DNA of 64,000 nucleotides from Streptomyces sp. NBC_00377 (GTDB taxonomy: Bacteria; Actinomycetota; Actinomycetes; Streptomycetales; Streptomycetaceae), in assembly GCF_036075115.1 (NCBI RefSeq), contig NZ_CP107958.1, forward strand, positions 5,890,001 to 5,954,000, in the 5' to 3' direction. The stretch's first letter is position 1. Each line of letters starts with the position of its first letter. The notes below the pieces were generated by a model. That model was given only the letters and a program-made list of their open reading frames with translations. It did no database searches and had not been told where the DNA came from. The position numbers and the translations under genes are program-made. Of this stretch, positions 41,157-47,823 are shown in pieces.

Positions 41157-43277
41157 ATGACCGCACCCTCCGGGGACGAGCTCGCCCGGCTCGCCGCGTT
41201 GCACGGCGTCGCCACCTCCTACCAGCCCTCCCCGGACCGCACGGTCACGGCCTCGGCCGCCGCCGTCACCCGCGCACTGGCGGCCCTCGGGGTCGACGCG
41301 GGCAGCCCGGAGGCCGTGCGCGCCGCTCTCGCCGCCCGGGAACGGGAGCTCGCGGGGCGGCTGCTGCCGCCGACGGTGGTGTGCTGGCAGGGAAGCCCCT
41401 GCGAACCCCTCGCGACGCTCCCCGAGGGCGCCGTCCTGCGGGTGCGGACCGAGCAGGGCGAGAGCCGGGACTCCGTCGAGGGGCTCCCGCCCGGAGTGCA
41501 CGGGCTGACGGTCACCGCACCGGACGGGCGGACCGGCCACGCCCACCTGGTCGTCGCCCCGCCCCGCCTGCCCACTCCTGCGGGACGCTCGTACGGACTT
41601 CTCGTCCAGCTGTACTCCCTCCTCTCCCGGCGCTCCTGGGGCATGGGCGACCTCGGTGACCTCGGCGAGCTGACGGCCTGGGCGGGACGGGCGCTCGGGG
41701 CGGGGTTCGTGCAGGTCAACCCGTTGCACGCGGCCGTGCCCGGCGCCCCGACCGACCCCTCCCCGTACCGGCCCTCCTCGCGCCGTTTCCCCGACCCGGT
41801 GCATCTGCGGGTCGAGGACGTCCCCGAGTTCGCGTACGTCCGGGACGACGCTCTGCGGGCCGCGCTGCTCGAAGGCGCCGGGCGACTGCGCGAAGCCGTC
41901 CTGGAGAAGGGCGAGCTGATCGACCGCGACGCGGTGTGGGAGCTGAAGCGGCAGGCACTGGAACTCGTCGCCCGCGTACCGCTCGGGCCCGGCCGGCGCG
42001 CCGCCTACTGCGACTTCCTCGCCGAGCAGGGACAGGCCCTGGAGGACCACGCCACCTGGTGCGCCCTCGCCGAGGTGCACGGGCCCCGGTGGCGCCAGTG
42101 GCCGGCCGGACTCCAGGACCCGCGCTCCGCCGAGACCACCCGCGCCCGCGGTGAGCTGATGGACCGCGTCGACTTCCACTCCCGTCTGGCCTGGCTCACC
42201 GACACCCAGCTCACCGCCGCCCAGCGCGCCGCGCGGGAGGCGGGCATGCCCGTCGGGATCGTGCACGACCTGGCGGTCGGCGTGCACCCCGAGGGCGCCG
42301 ACGCGTGGGCGCAGCAGGAGTACTTCGCCGCCGGCATGTCGGTGGGCGCGCCGCCGGACGCCTTCAACGCCCGCGGCCAGGACTGGGGCCTGCCGCCCTG
42401 GCGCCCCGACCGGCTGGCCGCCTCCGGCTACGCCCCCTACCGGCGCCTGCTGAAGGCCCTCTTCCGCTACGCCGGCGCGCTGCGCATCGACCACGTCATG
42501 GGCCTGTTCCGCCTCTGGTGGGTCCCGCAGGGCGAGCCGCCGACGCAGGGCGCCTACGTCCGCTACGACGCCGAGGCCATGCTCGCCGTCCTGGTGCTGG
42601 AGGCCTCGCTGGCCGGTTCGGTGGTCATCGGCGAGGACCTCGGCACCGTCGAGCCCGGTGTGCGCGAGGCGCTGCGCGAACGGGGGGTGCTCGGCACGTC
42701 CGTCCTGTGGTTCGAACGCGACTGGGACGGGGACGGCCGTCCTCTGTCCCCCGACCGCTGGCGCGCCGACTGCCTGGCCACCGCCACCACTCACGACCTG
42801 CCGTCCACGGCCGCCCGTCTGACCGGCGAGCACGTGGAACTCCGTGACCGGCTCGGCCTGTTGACGCGGCCGGTGGAGGAGGAGCGCGCCGAGGCGGCCA
42901 ACGACGCGGCGGAGTGGCTGGGCCTGCTCACCCGCCTCGGACTCCTGGCCGGCACCGGCGGCGGCAGCGACCGCTCCTCCGAGGAGGCCGAGGTCCAGGC
43001 AGTCCACGGCTTCCTGCTGCGCACGCCGGCCCGCATGCTCGGCGTCTGGCTCCCGGACGGCGTCGGCGACCGCCGCCCGCAGAACCTCCCCGGCACCTGG
43101 GACCAGTACCCGAACTGGCGGCTGCCGATCGCCGACGCCGAGGGCCGCCCGGTGACTCTGGAGGAGCTGGCGGCCTCGCCGAGGCTGCGGGCCCTGATGG
43201 ACGTACTGCGGGAGCCGGACGGCCCGCCCGACCCGCCCGGCTCCTCCGCGGGTGCCCCTTCCGCGGAAGGGGTCTGA
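41157..43277 (+). CDS. malQ: 4-alpha-glucanotransferase (amylomaltase)
   Basis: This is a 706-residue cytoplasmic GH77 enzyme that transfers alpha-1,4-glucan segments between maltodextrins and releases glucose. It has an N-terminal extension of about 160 residues, as in actinobacterial MalQ, then the catalytic barrel: GFVQVNPLHA, the nucleophile Asp in ALRIDHVMGLFRLWW, the acid/base Glu in VVIGEDLGTVEPGVRE, and the stabilising Asp in TTHDLPSTAARLTG. No signal peptide is present. It starts directly after the stop of the 68-residue ORF. No other maltose gene is adjacent. Confidence 0.93.
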   Translation: MTAPSGDELARLAALHGVATSYQPSPDRTVTASAAAVTRALAALGVDAGSPEAVRAALAARERELAGRLLPPTVVCWQGSPCEPLATLPEGAVLRVRTEQGESRDSVEGLPPGVHGLTVTAPDGRTGHAHLVVAPPRLPTPAGRSYGLLVQLYSLLSRRSWGMGDLGDLGELTAWAGRALGAGFVQVNPLHAAVPGAPTDPSPYRPSSRRFPDPVHLRVEDVPEFAYVRDDALRAALLEGAGRLREAVLEKGELIDRDAVWELKRQALELVARVPLGPGRRAAYCDFLAEQGQALEDHATWCALAEVHGPRWRQWPAGLQDPRSAETTRARGELMDRVDFHSRLAWLTDTQLTAAQRAAREAGMPVGIVHDLAVGVHPEGADAWAQQEYFAAGMSVGAPPDAFNARGQDWGLPPWRPDRLAASGYAPYRRLLKALFRYAGALRIDHVMGLFRLWWVPQGEPPTQGAYVRYDAEAMLAVLVLEASLAGSVVIGEDLGTVEPGVREALRERGVLGTSVLWFERDWDGDGRPLSPDRWRADCLATATTHDLPSTAARLTGEHVELRDRLGLLTRPVEEERAEAANDAAEWLGLLTRLGLLAGTGGGSDRSSEEAEVQAVHGFLLRTPARMLGVWLPDGVGDRRPQNLPGTWDQYPNWRLPIADAEGRPVTLEELAASPRLRALMDVLREPDGPPDPPGSSAGAPSAEGV

Positions 43278-43400
43278 GGGCGACGGGAAGCAGCAGGGGA
43301 GGCGGAAGAGGCGCCCCGGGACGGCAGCCGTGAGGACGACCGCACCAGTGCCCCGCAGCTCATACGGCACCCCGGGCGCGCGCTCCCCGAGCCCGTTCGC

Positions 43401-43406
43401 TAACTT
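43401..43406 (+). promoter_or_regulatory. -10 element of a leaderless gene
   Basis: TAACTT ends seven bases before the GTG at 43414, so a transcript would begin at or very near the start codon. No Shine-Dalgarno lies upstream of that GTG, which fits leaderless translation. No good -35 box is seen. Confidence 0.45.
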
Positions 43407-43413
43407 GGGCACC

Positions 43414-43689
43414 GTGGACAAGAAGAACGCCCTGCGCGCCGGCGCCCTGGCCGCCGGTACGACGCTGATGATGCTGCTCATGTCGTCCCCCGCGCTCGCG
43501 CTGACCCGCGACGACGGTGACGATCCCGGTCCGGGTCTGAGCGTCGTCGAGACGCTGGGCCTCTACGTCGTGGCCCCTCTCGCACTGTTCGGGCTGATCG
43601 CCGGACTGGTGTGGGTCCTGGACAAGTCGAAGGACAGGGGCGACTCCACCAGCTCCAACATCACCGTGAAGGGTCAGGCCAAGGCCTGA
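43414..43689 (+). CDS. Small membrane protein of unknown function
   Basis: This is a 91-residue protein beginning at GTG 43414 (VDKKNALRAGALAAGTTLMM). It has two hydrophobic segments: one at 9-28 ending SPALA-LTRDD, which could be a signal peptide or membrane anchor, and one at about 50-70 (YVVAPLALFGLIAGLVWVLD). A hydrophilic tail KSKDRGDSTSSN follows. It resembles the small membrane proteins common in Streptomyces. The frame is open to 43252 but that part is shadow of the malQ end. The start lies 136 bases after malQ and has its own likely promoter. Confidence 0.72.
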   Translation: MDKKNALRAGALAAGTTLMMLLMSSPALALTRDDGDDPGPGLSVVETLGLYVVAPLALFGLIAGLVWVLDKSKDRGDSTSSNITVKGQAKA

Positions 43690-43706
43690 GGCCCCCCTGA
43701 CTTCTC

Positions 43707-43778
43707 GGCCCGGATCAGGTCCGGGCCGGAGGGTGTCGGCTCCTGACACGTACGCGCATGCCGTACGCGTCAGGAGCC
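43707..43778 (+). terminator. Two successive hairpins after the small membrane protein gene
   Basis: The first is GGCCCGGA-TCAGG-TCCGGGCC (43707-43727). The second is larger: arms GGCTCCTGAC (43738-43747) and GTCAGGAGCC (43769-43778) enclosing CGTACG...CGTACG, with one unpaired base each side. They start 18 bases after the stop and probably end transcription. The rest of the gap to 43985 has no gene I can support. Confidence 0.6.
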
Positions 43779-43985
43779 GGCGCCCTCGACGCGTTCCGGG
43801 GTGGGGCGCCCTTCGGATACCGCGGCACCGTGAGCGGCGGTCACGCCACGCCTCCTCCCGGGGGAGCTTCGAGACCGGAGGCAGCCTCGCGACGCACCTC
43901 GGCCGGCAAAGTACCGCAAAGCGCGCGCACGGCACCGCCGGTAATTGCGTCGACAGGCCGCGGCCGGGCTGACAGGCTCCTGCGC

Positions 43986-44021
43986 ATGACCTACCGAATC
44001 GAGTTCCACACCGCTCGGTGA
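43986..44021 (+). CDS. Eleven-residue ORF overlapping the start of the 44018 gene
   Basis: ATG 43986 encodes MTYRIEFHTAR and stops at TGA 44019-44021, overlapping the GTG of the next gene (GTGA). The peptide resembles the first residues of RelE/ParE-type toxins, so it could be a toxin-gene stump left by deletion. Alternatively it is a translational leader. Support is the overlap only; no strong ribosome binding site is seen. Confidence 0.35.
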   Translation: MTYRIEFHTAR

Positions 44022-45952
44022 GCGCCCCGGCTGTGCCGCCGACCGCCCTGTACGACCAGGTGCTGAGCCTGCGGAAGGCGTCGCCGGACGGGCTTCCGCC
44101 CGGCCACGGCTTCGACCTTCCCGCCGAGCTCCGCCCGGACACCCCCACCGATCGCCGCGTCGAACGCCGCACCGGCCTTCGCGACGACCTCACCTCACAG
44201 CCTCCGAAGACGCCGCTCTCCCGGAGGGAGACGGCCGATGCCATCCGGGAGGCGCTGGACCCGCTGCCGGCGGATGCGGACACCCTGCACCGCCGCTTCG
44301 CCGCACTCGGCGTGCGGGGCCGTCACCGGAATCTGATCTGGGCGGCCGTGGCCGCCATGCCGCTGCCGGCCGACGAGCACGACACCGCCCGCGCACTGGC
44401 CAGGCAACTCTCCCGGACCGGCAGTACCGTGCCCGCCGTCACCGCGGGCCTCGCCCTCCTCACCCGCCTCGGCGAGTCCGAGGACGCCCCGTATCTCTCC
44501 ACCCTCGGCCTCCTCCGGTCGCTCACCGGGCCTGCCGTCCAGGCCCTCGACGCCCTCGACCGCCGGTCCGCCGCCGTCCTCTGGCTCGTGACCTCCATCA
44601 GCCGCGGCGAACTGCGGCCCCTGGTCCATGCGTTGGGGACGCGGAACGACCGGGCCGTCCGCTCCGAGCTGGTGGCCTTCCGTACCGAACCCCGTTTCCT
44701 CGGCGCCACGACCGCCCGCCGTATCGCCGAAGCCGTCCGGTTGCCGGAACTGCTCGCCGAACACCCCGCCGATGCCGACCTGCTCGCCCGGGCGGCCCGG
44801 CTGCTCGTCCGGATGGCATGCGCGAGCGACGGCGCGACCCAGCTTCTCGCCTACCGCGAGGCACCCGCCGTGTACGAAACCGTGGTCACCCGGGCCGCTC
44901 TCCTTCCGCCGGCCCTCGCACACCACGCCACCCTTCTCTCGCTCGCCCTCGATCTGAGCAGCGGCCCCGGAGCGCTGCTGGACTGGCCCTCCGGCTGCCG
45001 CGAGACGCTCCTCGGATCCCTGGGCCGACTGCTGGCCGAGCCCTCCTGGACCGCGACCGCCACCGCGACCGCCACCACGGCCCCCGCACCCACCCTCGCC
45101 CCCGCACCGGACGCGCAGCGCCGGGACGAGGCGGCCCGGCGGCTGCGGGCCGACTGGATCCGCCGTACCGGGCGGCGGCCGTTCAGGCGTCCCGACGCGC
45201 CCGACAGCGGGCTGCGCATCGAGATCGTGGCCGCAGACCCGGCGGACGGGGAACCCGTCGAGGCCCGCATCCTCGTCGACGGACGGCCCCTCGTCCCGGC
45301 GGTCTTCGCACACGGTCCCGCGCACGGCCCGGAGCTTCTCCTCGACGAGGGTCGGCTGCGAGCCGGCCCGCAGCCCCGCCGGGTGCGGCTGGCGGAGGCC
45401 CGGTGCGGCGAGGGGTGCTGCGGCGCGCTCGACGTCACCGTCCGATGCGACGGCGACCGGGTCGTGTGGGAGGACTGGCGGCGGCCGCCCCCGCCGGGCA
45501 CCCGCGGGCCCGCGCCCGAACTGCCGGTCCTCCGGTTCGACGCCGCTGCCTACGACGCGGAGATCACCCGTGCGCAGGCGGACCGGTCCTGGTCATGGCC
45601 GGCCCGCACCCTGGCCCGGCTGATCAAGGCGGGGCTGGTCGAACGGCCGGAGCTGCTGATGCGGTGGGACGCGCGCCGGAGCCGGATCGGCACCGGCCAC
45701 GAGGATCCCGAGATCGTCCAGGTGAACTTCTGGTACCAGCCGGGATCGGCCGCCGGGTGCCCGGAAGGGGAGCCGCTCGGGTTCCGCTGGACCGTCCCGG
45801 ACGACGGAACCCCACCCGAGGCGCAGGCCGCGGCCGCCCTGCGGCGGCTGGCCGAGGAGGACCCGAAGACCTACAGCCGGGTGAGTGTCGGCACTCGCGA
45901 GCGCGCCGAGGAACTCGGCTACACCTGGCCCTTCGACGACCGACCCGGCTGA
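44018..45952 (+). CDS. Large protein of unknown function
   Basis: This is a 644-residue soluble protein; I do not recognise the family. The first 330 residues are helical and Ala/Leu/Arg-rich with HEAT- or TPR-like pairs (LSRRETADAIREALDPLPAD, VTAGLALLTRLGESEDAPYL). A Thr/Ala/Pro linker (TATATATTAPAPTLAPAP) follows near 350. The C-terminal part is different: RIEIVAADPADGEPVEARIL, ARCGEGCCGALDVTVRCDGD with a CxxxCC cluster, and VQVNFWYQPG. The start GTG at 44018 overlaps an 11-residue ORF. Its last codons lie in an 18-bp tandem repeat. No neighbour suggests a pathway. Confidence 0.7.
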   Translation: MSAPAVPPTALYDQVLSLRKASPDGLPPGHGFDLPAELRPDTPTDRRVERRTGLRDDLTSQPPKTPLSRRETADAIREALDPLPADADTLHRRFAALGVRGRHRNLIWAAVAAMPLPADEHDTARALARQLSRTGSTVPAVTAGLALLTRLGESEDAPYLSTLGLLRSLTGPAVQALDALDRRSAAVLWLVTSISRGELRPLVHALGTRNDRAVRSELVAFRTEPRFLGATTARRIAEAVRLPELLAEHPADADLLARAARLLVRMACASDGATQLLAYREAPAVYETVVTRAALLPPALAHHATLLSLALDLSSGPGALLDWPSGCRETLLGSLGRLLAEPSWTATATATATTAPAPTLAPAPDAQRRDEAARRLRADWIRRTGRRPFRRPDAPDSGLRIEIVAADPADGEPVEARILVDGRPLVPAVFAHGPAHGPELLLDEGRLRAGPQPRRVRLAEARCGEGCCGALDVTVRCDGDRVVWEDWRRPPPPGTRGPAPELPVLRFDAAAYDAEITRAQADRSWSWPARTLARLIKAGLVERPELLMRWDARRSRIGTGHEDPEIVQVNFWYQPGSAAGCPEGEPLGFRWTVPDDGTPPEAQAAAALRRLAEEDPKTYSRVSVGTRERAEELGYTWPFDDRPG

Positions 45953-46047
45953 CGGGACCGACCCGGCTGACGGGACCGACCCGGCTGACGGGACCGACCC
46001 GGCTGGCGGGACCGAGTCGGCTGGCGGGACCGACGCGGCCGGCCGAA
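45940..46047 (+). repeat. Tandem 18-bp repeat spanning a stop codon
   Basis: CCGACCCGGCTGACGGGA is repeated at 45940-45957, 45958-45975 and 45976-45993, with degenerate copies at 45994-46011, 46012-46029 and 46030-46047. The stop TGA (45950-45952) of the 644-residue protein is in the first unit. The pattern is the same as after the thioester gene at 12991. Confidence 0.82.
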
Positions 46048-46134
46048 TCGGCCACGTCGGCCGAACCGGCCGGGCCGAGCGCATGGACCAGCGCCGGACC
46101 GACCGCCCGGACCGGGCCGACCGCACCGGCCGGC

Positions 46135-46674
46135 TCAGCTCTCCGTCGTCTCCGTCGTCAGGAGCAGCTCGCGCAGAAGCCCGGCCAGTTGGTCGGTCCG
46201 GGCGGGGTCCAGGGCGGCGGTCAGGGCCTCGCTCTGGGCGGCGAGGCCCGCGCCGACCGCCCGGTCGACGAGCTCCAGCCCCTTCTCGGTCAGCGTCACC
46301 TGGAGGCCCCGGCGGTCGTGCGGGTCGGGGGAGCGGCGCAGCAGCGCGGCCCGTTCCAGCTTGTCCAGGCGGCCGGTCATGCCGCCGGTGGTGAGCATGA
46401 GCGTCGCCGACAGCCGGCGGGGCGAAAGGGTGTACGGCTCGCCGGAGCGGCGCAGGGTGGCGAGGACGTCGAACTCGCCGCGGCCGATGCCGAGGGCCGC
46501 GTACGCCTTCTCCATCCGGTCGCCCATCGCGCGCGCGAGGCGGGAGATGCGGCCGAAGACCTCCATGGCGCCGGTGTCGAGGTCGGGCCGGACCGTCGCC
46601 CACTGCTCGATGATCGCGTCGACGGGGTCCTTGCGCGCGGACTGCGCGGACTGCGGAGGCTGTGGGCTGCTCAT
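46135..46674 (-). CDS. MarR-family regulator divergent from an EamA transporter
   Basis: This is a 179-residue winged-helix protein: GRISRLARAMGDRMEKAYAA, then GRGEFDVLATLRRSGEPYTL, recognition helix SPRRLSATLMLTTGGMTGRL and wing LRRSPDPHDRRGLQVTLTEK, matching the MarR fold. The start ATG at 46674 gives MSSPQPPQSAQSARKDPVD. It is transcribed away from the EamA gene; the 108 bases between them carry a perfect palindrome over the EamA promoter. Repression of the transporter, relieved by a small molecule the transporter exports, is the usual logic of such pairs, and is inference here. Confidence 0.88.
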   Translation of the reverse strand: MSSPQPPQSAQSARKDPVDAIIEQWATVRPDLDTGAMEVFGRISRLARAMGDRMEKAYAALGIGRGEFDVLATLRRSGEPYTLSPRRLSATLMLTTGGMTGRLDKLERAALLRRSPDPHDRRGLQVTLTEKGLELVDRAVGAGLAAQSEALTAALDPARTDQLAGLLRELLLTTETTES

Positions 46675-46748
46675 GGGACCAGTGTCTCCCTGCGTCCGGT
46701 CACCCACAAGAAAGTGGATCGGCACTAAGTCGATCGCCAGTAAGCCAC

Positions 46749-46777
46749 TTGACGCTAAGTAGCTTAGCGCTAAGCTA
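46749..46777 (+). promoter_or_regulatory. EamA promoter with overlapping MarR-type operator
   Basis: TTGACG (46749-46754) and TAAGCT (46771-46776), 16 bases apart, make a plausible promoter that would start transcription at or next to the ATG at 46783. The 18-bp perfect palindrome TAGCTTAGCGCTAAGCTA (46760-46777) fills the spacer and covers the -10, ideal for repression. Further CTAAGT and AGTAAG half-site-like motifs lie at 46715-46760. Confidence 0.7.
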
Positions 46778-46782
46778 AACTC

Positions 46783-47730
46783 ATGAAGAGGTCCACGACC
46801 GTTCTGCTCACCGCCCTCGCTCCGGTCTCCTGGGGCACCACCTACGCCGTCACCACCGAGTTCCTCCCCGCGGACCGTCCCCTGTTCACCGGGCTGATGC
46901 GGGCCCTGCCCGCCGGACTGCTGCTCCTCGCGCTGGTCCGGGTGCTGCCGCGCGGCCGCTGGTGGGGAAAGGCGGCGGTCCTCGGCGCGCTGAACATCGG
47001 TGCGTTCTTCCCGCTCCTGTTCCTGTCCGCCTACCGGCTGCCCGGCGGCATGGCGGCGGTCGTCGGCTCGGTCGGACCGTTGTTCGTCGTCGGTCTCTCG
47101 GCGCTGGTGCTCGGGCAGCGGCCGACCGGCCGGACCGTCCTCGCCGGGGTCGTGGCCGCGTTCGGTGTCAGCCTGGTGGTGCTGAAGGCGGCCGGGGCGC
47201 TGGACCCGCTCGGAGTGCTCGCGGCACTCGCCTCGACCGCCTCGATGTCCGCCGGCACGGTCCTCACCAAGAAGTGGGGCCGCCCGGACGGCGTCGGTCC
47301 GCTCGCCCTCGCCGGCTGGCAGCTCACCGCGGGCGGACTTCTCATCGCCCCGCTCGCCTTTCTCGTGGAGGGCGCCCCGCCCGCGCTGGACGACCGTGCG
47401 ATCGGCGGATACCTCTACCTCGCGCTGGCGAACACGGCGGTCTCGTACTGGCTCTGGTTCCGCGGCATCGGCAGGCTCACCGCCACCCAGGTCACCTTCC
47501 TCGGGCCGCTCTCCCCGCTGACCGCGGCCGTCGTCGGCTGGGCCGCCCTCGGCCAGGCGCTGACCCCGGTGCAGCTCACCGGCATGGCGCTGGCGTTCGG
47601 GGCGACGGTGGCGGGGCAGTCGAGGGCGGGCCGGACGGTCGTGCGCACGTCCGGGACCGCCGGGAGGGAGGCCCGCACACCCGGAGACCCGGACAGGCCG
47701 GGAGTGCCGGGCCCGGCACTCAGGCGGTGA
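46783..47730 (+). CDS. EamA-family (DMT) transporter
   Basis: This is a 315-residue membrane protein with two EamA halves and about ten membrane segments: LLTALAPVSWGTTYAVTTEF at the N-terminus, and the duplicated SASMSAGTVLTKKWGRPDG in the second half. Family members export amino acids, metabolites or drugs; the substrate is unknown. The C-terminal 45 residues are hydrophilic. There is no Shine-Dalgarno immediately upstream and the likely transcription start coincides with the ATG, so leaderless translation is possible. Control by the divergent MarR gene is likely. Confidence 0.87.
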   Translation: MKRSTTVLLTALAPVSWGTTYAVTTEFLPADRPLFTGLMRALPAGLLLLALVRVLPRGRWWGKAAVLGALNIGAFFPLLFLSAYRLPGGMAAVVGSVGPLFVVGLSALVLGQRPTGRTVLAGVVAAFGVSLVVLKAAGALDPLGVLAALASTASMSAGTVLTKKWGRPDGVGPLALAGWQLTAGGLLIAPLAFLVEGAPPALDDRAIGGYLYLALANTAVSYWLWFRGIGRLTATQVTFLGPLSPLTAAVVGWAALGQALTPVQLTGMALAFGATVAGQSRAGRTVVRTSGTAGREARTPGDPDRPGVPGPALRR

Positions 47731-47754
47731 GCACACCGCGCGCCCGGACATGGC

Positions 47755-47787
47755 GGAGGGCGCCCGACGTGACATCGGGCGCCCTCC
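47755..47787. terminator. 13-bp perfect hairpin between eamA and pepN
   Basis: GGAGGGCGCCCGA (47755-47767) and TCGGGCGCCCTCC (47775-47787) with a seven-base loop lie between convergent genes, 25 bases after the eamA stop and 37 before the pepN stop. No T-tract is present; it probably serves both genes. Confidence 0.7.
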
Positions 47788-47823
47788 ACCGCACGCTGAC
47801 CGTGACCGCGGCTCCGCGTGGGA

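Noticed and set aside
40563..43481. A 972-residue minus-strand protein opposite malQ
   Set aside because: malQ has all GH77 catalytic residues; the opposite frame has no domain or ribosome binding site.
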